Part shown: piece after piece, positions 51,446 to 60,834 of the stretch
Layout: every line of letters begins with the position of its first letter
Position numbering within the stretch: position 1 is the first letter of the stretch
Origin: Albugo candida
Lineage: Eukaryota; Oomycota; Peronosporomycetes; Albuginales; Albuginaceae
Assembly: GCA_905220665.1 (NCBI GenBank)
Contig: CAJNAR010000163.1
Span: 124,001 to 188,000 of the forward strand
Direction: 5' to 3'
DNA: 64,000 bases
Made by a program: the position numbers and the translations under genes
Notes under the pieces: model-generated
Told to the model about the DNA's origin: nothing
Seen by the model: the letters and a program-made list of their open reading frames with translations, nothing else
Database searches by the model: none

Positions 51446-52399
51446 ATGAAGAATAAAGACATTGACGTCGCGATTCAGACGCTTGCTAATGAGCTTTCAA
51501 ACCAAAAAATAACGCTCGGGAGGTATTTTACAAACGTCTGCAGCTAGAGATTGAGACGTATGTGGCAAGGACGAATGAAGAGAAGGAGATCATTTCGCAA
51601 TACGTGGAAAAAGGAAAGAAGCGTGGATTCTTAGGGGCGTTGATCGGAGGTAGTACTGTGGCCGCACGTAAGAGCTTCTCTGTAGTACAGTCTAACTCAG
51701 CACGTAAACAGGAAAGAATTCTGGTAGTTTGGCGGTATTCTGGGAGCAGACGACTAGTCATAGGTGGACTGGGTGTCGCAGGTAAGTCATGTTCAGACTA
51801 AAGTTGTTCACGTCACAAAGGTGTGAGCAGCTAGCGCTATTACTGGATTTAGCTATGGACTGATCAGTATCAGAACCGATCTATTTGAAGCCTTGATGCT
51901 TTTACCAGATGACCAATCACCGTTCGCAAAACAAGCACGTCAGATGTAGGAATCAGTCAGATGTGGAATCATCACTTGTGGATAGGCTTATATGTTGTAT
52001 CCACAGATTGCGTGCTCGCTTACCTTCAGACAACAGTTTTCTGCAATCTATCCGCCAACAATTTGAAGATAGCGATTCACTACAGTATGTGTTTAGTAGT
52101 GATATCTAGAAAATGAGCTGCTTGTTGCACGTAGCGACCCTTCATTTGATCAACGTGAAGCTAGCAAAGAAACGGTGCCTCAGCTCGATCAATGCAAAGA
52201 CAATGTTGAAGCCTCCACCGAAGACGAAATAGCAGAAAAGTCACCTTTCTTCTTCAATCGTAAACCCTTTGTAGACCAGAACAACTCGAACGATGCTGGA
52301 AACCACGACGGTCTCTTGGATATCAATGGTAAAGTGCCACAAAGCGAAATAAAGACAACTTGGGCGGATGTACGTCGTCGAGCACAGAAGAAAGAATAG
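51446..52399 (+). CDS. Membrane-associated hypothetical protein, five exons
   Basis: Not recognised with confidence. Exons 51446-51466, 51523-51781, 51831-51945, 52007-52084 and 52135-52399 (introns 56, 49, 61, 50 nt) stay in phase to the stop and give 245 aa; no single exon exceeds 90 codons. The chain has a charged N-terminal helix (VFYKRLQLEIETYVARTNEE), a Gly/Ala stretch KRGFLGALIGGSTVAARK, a second hydrophobic segment VIGGLGVAASAITGFSYGLI, then LFEALMLLPDDQSPFAKQAR, and an acidic, polar C-terminus ending TTWADVRRRAQKKE. The hydrophobic segment followed by a leucine-proline-SP motif faintly recalls OCIA-domain mitochondrial proteins; this is a guess. A one-base frameshift near 51522 instead of intron 1 is the alternative. 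Confidence 0.65.
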
Positions 52400-52679
52400 T
52401 TTACTTTCGGGTAACAATATCACTCCTTCTCACACCTAGTCCTTTGTCCTGCTGCACCACCTTCATCATTGATGGAACCAAACTTTTGATAGCCAATCAA
52501 GTGAAGTGTACCTCACGACTCAGCAAAATCTCTGCAAGGAATCCTACTTTTGGCAAAAGATGATTGGCCTTTCGTTACACAAGATTTCCTCTTCGATTTA
52601 TTTCTGAACTTGAGCCTCAGGTGATACTTTGTGATTAGTGGCGTTGAAATTCATTCTTGCAGCTTACATTTGAAAAACA

Positions 52680-54149
52680 ATGAAAACTACATTTTTGACG
52701 CTGGAGGATTTGAAAATTGCTTTGAATCTATTCTGTTGCGTGTATGGCATCGGTACACTGGGAATGCCCGGTAACTTCTCACGAGCTGGGCCTTTGATTG
52801 GGACGGGCGCATTGATCTTTATGACTTGTGCCAATGTGTATGCATCGGTCGCATGCTCTCGAGTAATGCTGCGAGCACCTGCTAGCGTGCGAACATTTGG
52901 CGATTTAGGAGAAATGTGTATGGGAAAGGCAGGACGTTTCCTAGTTGTCAGCTCACAAATGGCTGTGTGCTTATTGGGTCCTTGCGTATTTCTGGTGTTG
53001 GGAGGCACACTTCTCTCTTCGATGTTTGCAAACACATTCTCACAAGTGACTTGGCTCATCATTATGGTTATATCTGTTATGCCAGTTTGTCTTACGCCGA
53101 CACTGAAAGAAGGAGCCGGAGCAGCTTTTGCGGGTTGCGCCGGTACAATTGCTGCTGATGTCATTGGTATCATAGTTTTACTCAGTGGAATGAAAGGACA
53201 TCCAAGCGTTCCAGCTCCAGAATTCCGGATCGAGCAGGTTTTGGGAGCGTTTGGGAACTTATCTTTGGCTTTTAGTGCTGGAGTCTTAATACCTGCGCTA
53301 CAACGACAACACAGTGATCCATCGAAGATGCCTCGAATCATCTTCATCACCATGACATCTATATCATGCCTCTTTTTGGCTCTGTCTATCTTGGCTTATT
53401 CAACAGTAGGATGTCAGATCTCCGGCAACTTGCTTTTTTCCATCTTCCCCGATTCCGCAACGGGTCTAACAGCTCTGGGTTTCCAGGCTGATCGTGGCGT
53501 CGCGGTTTTAGCGTATCTGGGAATGCAACTGCATATTACGATTGCTTTTGCAGTTTTTTTACACCCAGCATTTTATACGTTGGAGCGCCTGATTATTGGA
53601 ATGCATCAGCAACCATCGTATGTTGATATCGAAAGCGAACGCGTACAAAGGTCGGCGGCCACCACACATTATGCTATCAGCAAGCGAATCATACAAACTG
53701 ATGACTCCGTACTTTCGTCAGCATTAGTTATCGATTCCGTGCTTCCAACTACTTACGAGGAAGAACTTGCTGAATATCGAAATGCCGCTGTGGCATTCAA
53801 GTACATTACACTTCGAATCGTTTTGATTGGCACCCTGGTCGCCGTTGCAATCGTTTTTCACGACCATCTTAGCGATTTTATGGATTTTATCGGCGCTTCA
53901 TGTATCTCACTCAGCTGCATTGTGCTTCCAATTTTATTCTACCTCAAGAAACTATGGGCGGAAATTCCGTTGTACGAAAAAACATTTGCGATTGTAATTT
54001 TGGTTGTTTGCTCGCTATTGGGCTGTTATGTGACATACCGTAGTGGGGTGGACCTGTTTACAAAGCCAGATCATTCCAAACCATTTCCTTTCTGTGCCGC
54101 CGAGTTTGATAAGACTTTGTATTACAATTCAAGCTCGCATCGGTTTTGA
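52680..54149 (+). CDS. AAAP family transporter, paralog 3
   Basis: Intact, intronless, 489 aa, and closely similar to the genes at 47044 and 48831 along its whole length: CVYGIGTLGMPGNFSRAGPL, ALIFMTCANVYASVACSRVM, FGNLSLAFSAGVLIPALQRQ, YSTVGCQISGNLLFSIFPD and FMDFIGASCISLSCIVLPIL. It is in inverted orientation to the other two, with the five-exon gene between. An initiator-like TCATTCTTG lies at 52651, 29 bp before the ATG. Expected to carry amino acids across a membrane; the substrate is unknown. Differences among paralogs concentrate in the hydrophilic loop at about residues 310-365. Confidence 0.93.
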   Translation: MKTTFLTLEDLKIALNLFCCVYGIGTLGMPGNFSRAGPLIGTGALIFMTCANVYASVACSRVMLRAPASVRTFGDLGEMCMGKAGRFLVVSSQMAVCLLGPCVFLVLGGTLLSSMFANTFSQVTWLIIMVISVMPVCLTPTLKEGAGAAFAGCAGTIAADVIGIIVLLSGMKGHPSVPAPEFRIEQVLGAFGNLSLAFSAGVLIPALQRQHSDPSKMPRIIFITMTSISCLFLALSILAYSTVGCQISGNLLFSIFPDSATGLTALGFQADRGVAVLAYLGMQLHITIAFAVFLHPAFYTLERLIIGMHQQPSYVDIESERVQRSAATTHYAISKRIIQTDDSVLSSALVIDSVLPTTYEEELAEYRNAAVAFKYITLRIVLIGTLVAVAIVFHDHLSDFMDFIGASCISLSCIVLPILFYLKKLWAEIPLYEKTFAIVILVVCSLLGCYVTYRSGVDLFTKPDHSKPFPFCAAEFDKTLYYNSSSHRF

Positions 54150-55227
54150 TTGAAACGCCACGTACAAAGTTTTTTTTCCACTTTTTTGAGCGTGAATGAT
54201 TACGAATCATGACACCAGAGTAATTTATCAGTTTGTGATGATTCAGATTCTGATCTATGAGGTCTTTTTGAGCTAGTAAATAGAACTCTGGCTCTTTTGA
54301 AAAAGCAAGCAAACATTCAATTGGCCAATATGCTGACTCATTGACGACGATTTAATACATTGGGTACATCGAAATAATATCGAACTACGACTTCGCTTAT
54401 CTGTTGTTTCTTCACTATTAACGACTGTGGAGCATTTGAATCGATCGGCAACCACGACTAGCCGGTCTTTTTAATGAAGTGCGGTCTAAACTTTCAAATT
54501 TTGCACCTGACTATGTACACATTACTGAACGCACATCTCTTTTTGTACCAGCAAACAAACTGAAAGGATAATCAAGGCTTATACATGCACAGAGTCGCTC
54601 TGACATATTTTTCCCTTGCAATTGATACATGTTTCCCTACCTTCAAGTGGTTTTCTCCACTGGCGTGTACCTCAGCAACCCAAATCTTATTGCTTTCCTT
54701 GCAAGAAGAATATTGGTCGCGGTTTTGTACCCATCACAATTGCTCTTCCTACTGTCGCAATTCCGCATCTCAGTATCTATCCAATCAGCGATGTTCAATT
54801 TATCGCTATGTGCTCTGAGTCAACAACGCGCGTAGAAGTGCTCCTAAAGAATGTGGAGTCATCGTAATAAGCACCCTATTCGACGTAGCTTTTCATGCGA
54901 CAGTACGATGGAGCGCCAGAACTTACAACTCCAATAAACTTGCTTTTTGAATGCGCTACCTGAGTCCATACATAACTAGAGATATATTACAAATTCTGAT
55001 TTGATCCTCTGAGTTCAGTGGCTCATCAAATTTCTCCTTTTCTTCCCTGCAATCGCCATTCCAAGTACGTGGAACATAGGAAGGGCCTAGCCTGTCCAAT
55101 TAACAGTGGCATCGGTCCTATCGTGTCTTCCACATCTGGTCCAATCGCTGTACTTACCATTCTACAATCACGCAGACACACAAGTCTTGACCCTATTTGC
55201 GATACTGACTGGAGAAGTAGCTGCAAG
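54150..55227. other. Intergenic, no supported gene
   Basis: About 1 kb between two plus-strand genes; overlapping ORFs at 54585-54870 have no family support. An open frame from 55018 joins the RWP-RK frame but lacks an ATG before 55228, so an upstream exon remains possible. Confidence 0.4.
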
Positions 55228-55989
55228 ATGCTAACAAACACGTCGTCAGGAACAGCTGCCCATCAACCGACGCCTAATTTGGACGAATTTCCGCCTTACA
55301 GCTCCCAAACAATACGTACATCTTCGTCGGACCAGATTTTTGTGGGCGGTAAACGACGAGTTCCTCATATAATGAGTAAACGCTCTCGTGCCTGTGAAGT
55401 GAGTAAAATGATTACACTTGAGATGTTGCAACCGTATTTCCATAAGCCACTTGCTGAAGCTGCTGCTCATTTTGGAATATGCGTTACATTGCTGAAAAAA
55501 ATATGCAGGAAGAATGGCGTTTCACGATGGCCACATCGGCAAGTACGTGGGCTTCTCCGTAGCATCGAATCGATCGAGAAATCACTGGCGTCATGTGGGA
55601 AGAGTAGTGTGCTCCGGGCGTCGTATCGAACTCATTTAACGCTACAAAGAGCTAAACTCCGATCGATTTTGCATGGGATCGATTCCAAATCAATACAACG
55701 CCAAGAAGAACCAAAGCGCAATGTGATCGCTAATTCGGAAACTGGCAGAGATACATCATCGCACTTATATATGGACGGTACTTATGGTCTCAATAATCGT
55801 CGCACATCAAGCCATTGGATAGGGAGCAACAGCACCATCTCAGTTCTCCAACGACCTGTCATCCATAATTCACAGCTGCATAGGAGCAGGTTGCCACCTA
55901 TAACTGCTTTACTGCACCCCGAGAACGTGACTCCTTCGCGCTCAGCATATCAGAATCATTCTCAGCATCCAATGCTAAGTTATTACTAG
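55228..55989 (+). CDS. RWP-RK domain transcription factor
   Basis: From the first ATG the product has 253 aa; the frame is open upstream to 55018 without an ATG. The RWP-RK helix-turn-helix is complete at about residues 64-117: ITLEMLQPYFHKPLAEAAAH, then TLLKKICRKNGVSRWPHRQV, ending with the diagnostic RWPHRQ. It follows a Ser/Thr-rich N-terminus and a basic segment (MSKRSRACEVSK), and precedes a short Leu-containing helix (LLRSIESIEKSL) and a disordered His/Ser-rich tail. Oomycetes encode a modest family of these factors; plant relatives act in nitrate response and gamete development. The target genes here are unknown. Confidence 0.9.
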   Translation: MLTNTSSGTAAHQPTPNLDEFPPYSSQTIRTSSSDQIFVGGKRRVPHIMSKRSRACEVSKMITLEMLQPYFHKPLAEAAAHFGICVTLLKKICRKNGVSRWPHRQVRGLLRSIESIEKSLASCGKSSVLRASYRTHLTLQRAKLRSILHGIDSKSIQRQEEPKRNVIANSETGRDTSSHLYMDGTYGLNNRRTSSHWIGSNSTISVLQRPVIHNSQLHRSRLPPITALLHPENVTPSRSAYQNHSQHPMLSYY

Positions 55990-56144
55990 AAGCACTTTAT
56001 TTTATCAGTCAGATTTAGCGTAGCAAACGGATCTAACCATTGCGATGTATGCTCATAAAGCTTTTTTATCTTGATAAGATAGCTCTTGAATGATTTATAT
56101 TTAACCGGTAGGGGGCAGACAGTACCATCCATACAAAAGAATTT

Positions 56145-58099
56145 ATGGAGAAAATCCCCGATCCAGCTCTTGAGGTTTGCTGAGCCACAGCGCGGCGATA
56201 CGTACGATTTACATGCTATTTTGTATAGAAAACTGTGGCCCCTTGTCCGACAACGACTCGTGGCGCTTCAAGTGTATTAAATGTGCACCCAAAAGAACCC
56301 AAACTCATTTACTGTGCCGGAAAATTAGTTGTGATTCGCAGTTTGGAGGATCCAACAGACTGTTTTGTGTACAGAGGTCATAATGAGCCCACCACAGTAG
56401 CGCAATTCTCACCAAGCGGCTATTGGGTCGCGTCCGCAGACACTTCAGGCAAAGTTCGCGTGTGGTAGGATGTATTGTCATTAACGACTCATTCAAATGT
56501 ATCTAATTTAGTTCTGTATGCAGGTCATATGACCATCCACAACATACTTTGAAGTTGGAGCTTGTGGCACTGGGAGGCAGAATTGATGATTTGCAATGGG
56601 ATTGTGAAAGTAAACGAATTGTTGTTGTTGGCAACAGCCGTGGGGTTATGGCTCGAGTGTTTGTTTGGGACACGGGAAATAATTTGGGGGAAATAATCGG
56701 ACACCAAAAACGTATACAAAGTGTAGCTTTTAAGCCAACTCGCCCATTCCGAATTATGACGGCCAGTGAAGATTTCAATGTTTGCATATATCAAGGCCCA
56801 CCTTTCACCTACCTCCATCGTAATAACAACGTGCATAAGAACTATGCAAATTGTATTCGATACTCTCCCAAGGGAGATTTGGCGATCAGTGTGGGTTCCG
56901 ACAAGGTCATTTGTCTATATGATGGAACCAGCGGTGATTTTTTGGAGAATTTTCCATCAAAACACAATGGCTCCATTTATTCTGTTTGTTGGAGCCCGGA
57001 CGGAACGCAGGTGTTGACCTCATCAGCGGACAAAACGGTTGTGTTATGGGACGTATCAACACGTTCGGTGGTTAAAACGTTTACTTTTGGTGGAAAGAAG
57101 CCTGAATTAGGTGATATGCAAGTGGCGGTAGTGTGGACAAAAGAGTATATGATATCACTTAGTCTGTCAGGTGATATCAATTATCTGGACATGACAAATC
57201 CCACCCAGCCCAAGCAAATTGTCCAGGGTCATCAAGTAAGCATTTTGAGTTTGGCTGTGGACCCTAGCACGCAAGTGATTTTGACGGGAAGTTATGATGC
57301 TGTTGTTTGTTCCTGGCACGATCGAGTCGCCTCTGTGCTTCGTGGATGTGCGCACACGGGAAAGATCACTGGCATCGCCGCCAATGCCAAACAAGTCGCG
57401 AGTGTATCGTGGGACGATACGATTCGAATCGCCAACGTCCAGGAAAATGGTTCTTATTTGTATCGACTTAGCAAGAAACTCGATTGCCAGCCAACAAGTG
57501 TCATAATGGACCCGTCATCGGCAAGCCTTCTTGCACTTGTCGGGACAAATCAAGGTTTGAAAATTGTTTACGAAGAAAATGATGAGTTGCATTTGAACGC
57601 CTTCAATGTCGATTGGACGCCGATTTGCATCGCTGTATCTTCGGAGGGAAGTCTCATCGCAGTGGGGGCCAAGGAAAACCACTTGATTCACTTGTTCGAG
57701 TTGAGAGACAGATCATTGCATCGCGTCGGTGAACTTGCTGGCCATTTGGGCTCCGTCACATGCCTCGCTTTCTCACCTGATGGAGCATACTTGGCGGCTG
57801 GAGATGTCCAGCGTGATGTTCGTGTGTGGGATATCGCGTCCTTGCAGCCAAAGATTGAGAGAATGTGGGTCTTCCACACCACACGTATTGCCAGTGTGGC
57901 GTGGTCACCGAGTGGAAAGTATATTGCCTCTGGCTCGCTGGACGAAAGCATTTATATCTGGAGCGTGGAATCTCCTTCAGTAAGACGTGTCTTTGGGCTT
58001 ACACACAAAGAAGGAGTCACCGGTGTGGCATTTTTGGAGGAAGAAAAATTACTTTCGGTCGGAAATGATGCATGTTTGCGATTCTGGAACCTCGCGTAA
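56145..58099 (+). CDS. AIP1: Actin-interacting protein 1, WD40 protein
   Basis: Three exons (56145-56174, 56229-56464, 56524-58099; introns 54 and 59 nt) yield 613 aa, the usual AIP1/WDR1 length. The N-terminus PTTTRGASSVLNVHPKEPKL matches the family, followed by about fourteen WD units such as FSPSGYWVASADTSGKVRVW, IQSVAFKPTRPFRIMTASED, YSVCWSPDGTQVLTSSADKT, CLAFSPDGAYLAAGDVQRDV and VAWSPSGKYIASGSLDESIY. These form a double beta-propeller. AIP1 works with cofilin to disassemble actin filaments. The 10-codon first exon was placed by phase and by the MEKIPDPALE leader. Confidence 0.93.
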
Positions 58100-58804
58100 G
58101 ACCGAGATTGGGATCGCAGTTACTGGTTGTATGCCTCTAGTAAGTAATCAGATTGTAAATATCACTGCGCGGTAAGGTGACAAAATAATCGATTCTGGCA
58201 GTCCTTGCTTTCTATCACTCCTTAGAATGACTTATGTCAACAACTTGACGATCATCGAAGACACAACTCTCAGACGGATGGTATCATGCAGCCCCAGCAT
58301 GTGACCAATGCTCACGATCCTTCTATGAGAGTTTGCTACCGATAGTGTGCGACAAAACCTGCGAAACACTTCAACAAAGTCGGATTTAGAGCTCTTTAAC
58401 TACAAACTCAGTCTGCGCAGTACTGCACACTTGCGCCGCTCGTCGCAAGAGGACAGTTCGTCGACTCTTTTAGAGCAAAGGTTTTTCTGTATCAGTTAGA
58501 GGCCGCAAACAGCTTATCATTTACACACACAGTAAACGTAAAAGGAAATCTACGTGAACTGTATTTTGTAACGCGTGACAGTTGAGTCAACAGATAGATA
58601 AGCCAGTGGCTGACAAAGGTTTACTTGCGTAAAGATCGTAAAGTATCAATTAGTATAAAAGTGTGTGCAGTGCATGTGTAGTGAATTATGTCAAGTTCTA
58701 TCATTTATTTTTGTACCAAATTTTTATATCATATAATTCTTTCCATACGACAAAAAACACGCAAACACCGTACATTTCCAAATATCCAAACATTAAAAAG
58801 CGTA
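58100..58804. other. Convergent intergenic region
   Basis: About 700 bp between the 3' ends of AIP1 (plus) and the zinc-finger gene (minus). A plus-strand ORF at 58663-59169 overlaps the latter antisense and is not supported. Confidence 0.4.
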
Positions 58805-59572
58805 TCATGTATGAAGCTGGCAATAAGTCCCACGCCGTAAAGACGCTCCACAAAAAGGTAGTTGACATCGACGACCACCACCGTGCGAGAAGCATTTACC
58901 ATTTCCACGGTCCTTTCGATCACATCCTTCAACGCTGCATGAGCGAACCCCACCATGAAGATAGCAGAATCCATTACGTTGTGTTCCTTTCTGACACCCT
59001 TTATGCAGGCATCGTTTCCCTCCTCCGTGCGCACGACACAATCCACCTCCTTGTGAGCTTTTATTGCAGCCTTGAAAACTACAACGGGCACCACCACCAT
59101 GACCCTTACAAAGTCCATTCGATTGAGCCCGTTTATCGCAGGATTCCACCCGACACGGTTTCCCTTTGATCCATTTTCCATCCTTATTTAAAAATGTTCC
59201 AGGTCGTCGAACACACGCATTTGGTAGGTTTTTCAGCTTGGCATGCGTATCATTTGTTGACTGGTCGACGAAAAAGAGAGGTTGTTGTAAAATATGCTCC
59301 AATTCCAGACTGCTCATGATCGTGTCGACCATAGTCGGATCCCCAAACACAGGGCTCAACGGAGTTTCTTTCTCGTAATGATGACGCGGACCAAGGTACT
59401 CAAATGGCTCCAGATACTCACGATGGAACGAAGTATGTTTACTTTCTTCTTTAGTGATCGCCGCGTCAAACATGGAGACCGCTTTTGATCCGGATGGAAG
59501 CTTGACTCCATCCATTGGATCTAGGAGCAATCGCAAAAACATCGGTTCTTGCTGAGATGAACGCATACACAT
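58805..59572 (-). CDS. Cys/His zinc-finger repeat protein, WRKY19-like fingers
   Basis: Intronless, 255 aa. Residues from about 138 to the end hold five tandem units of the form C-x4-C-x9-C-x2-H with Gly-Gly spacers: CRVESCDKRAQSNGLCKGHG, CSFQGCNKSSQGGGLCRAHG, CLHKGCQKGTQRNGFCYLHG, CSVEGCDRKDRGNGKCFSHG and CQLPFCGASLRRGTYCQLH. Such repeats occur in plant WRKY19-type proteins and are common in oomycetes and other stramenopiles; the ligand is unknown, and DNA or protein binding by zinc-bound units is inferred. The N-terminal half is acidic with no domain. There is no signal peptide. The PX-AGC kinase at 37571 contains one unit of the same kind. Confidence 0.88.
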   Translation of the reverse strand: MCMRSSQQEPMFLRLLLDPMDGVKLPSGSKAVSMFDAAITKEESKHTSFHREYLEPFEYLGPRHHYEKETPLSPVFGDPTMVDTIMSSLELEHILQQPLFFVDQSTNDTHAKLKNLPNACVRRPGTFLNKDGKWIKGKPCRVESCDKRAQSNGLCKGHGGGARCSFQGCNKSSQGGGLCRAHGGGKRCLHKGCQKGTQRNGFCYLHGGVRSCSVEGCDRKDRGNGKCFSHGGGRRCQLPFCGASLRRGTYCQLHT

Positions 59573-60834
59573 AGTGACTGAGCAGGAGGCAAAATATATT
59601 GTAATGAATGAGAGCTGGGTAAACGCTTGTGATTAATGAATCACCGAGTATGGTATAAGTATCCAGAGGGATGGAATTTTAAAAATGGCACACATCGGAC
59701 TCGTGCTGCTTGGACAATAACACACGTGGCCGCCAACTTTTCTTTCTTTCATACTGATTCGCTTCCTAAATGCTTCGTTTTCTGCGGGCTTTGTGTGCAT
59801 GACTTTTACGCAGAACTGTAACTACTTATAGAGCCATGCCACGCCCCATCCGCTTAAACTGGAGAGGGAGGTCGTTGATGCCCGCACACAAGTCTGCGGA
59901 TCTAAGAAAGTACATAGAGTTCAGGGAGGCCACATCCATGTGTTATTTGCGTGATTTGGTTGGTGAGTTCGTCTGATTCCGGCCAAGTCGCGCAATGGCG
60001 TGCGTGTATTCGGGCTTGCCTGGCCTCTACATTCCCGCAATTTTGAAAGTTTGGTATTCTCTACTTTCCCATGTGAAGTGCATACCCGTGCTCTATAGAG
60101 CCTGCACCGTGCAGAAATCACGTTTGCCTATAAGCTCCAAAAATTTCGAACACGTTCTTGTACAAGTCGAGTCGAGTCTACGATGCTGTTAGCTGATGGA
60201 GTATGATGCTTTTATGTAAAAGATCAGAAAAAGTCGATCGCTACAGGCTCTAAAATTTCAGGAAGATACATTCTATAAAAATTCGACTTCAAGTCTTCAA
60301 ATCCGTTGAGTAGAAAAGACTTTACGTCTTTGTACACAGCATTCCGTTGGACGAGACTAATCTCTGATCTCTGATTCCTGATCTCTGGTCTCTGGTCTCT
60401 GATCTCGTGCGTTTTCGCATCAATTTTGGCTGAATAGTCAGCTTTTGTCAGAATAAATAAAATCTCTTGCTCTAAAACAAAGTCCCATGTGCTGCAAATA
60501 CTTTTAACTAACGCTGGCTGACTAGAAGCGCTTTCAGTCGTGCGACAGGTCTGATTCTATGAAAGCTACGTTTTTGATATAATTGAGCTTACTTTCCCGT
60601 CAATGCTGACCTGCGACGTTCCGAGTGTTTCATTCTAAGCGCCTCAAGCGTGCTGGGTCACCAAGCTTAGCCGAGTCGTTCATCTCACAATGAAGACTCT
60701 ATTGCGGGTCCGTGTACAATGGCAATGTCAAAACGGCTATAATTTGCATGAAACGACATTGCTGAAGAGACTATGAGACCTCTAAGCCGCTTACTATAAA
60801 AGGAATATCGTACTGCGACCTGTCATTGAAGCGG
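59573..60834. promoter_or_regulatory. Divergent intergenic region
   Basis: About 1.26 kb between the zinc-finger gene (minus) and the large right-edge gene (plus). Apart from the 7-bp repeat tract at 60361 nothing is recognised. Confidence 0.4.
60361..60402 (+). repeat. Imperfect 7-bp tandem repeat, six copies
   Basis: Consecutive units TCTCTGA, TCTCTGA, TTCCTGA, TCTCTGG, TCTCTGG, TCTCTGA, in the promoter-side spacer of the right-edge gene. Confidence 0.9.

Noticed and set aside
58663..59169. 168-codon plus-strand ORF
   Set aside because: Antisense to the zinc-finger repeats; its His-rich composition comes from the complement of the Gly/Cys codons.
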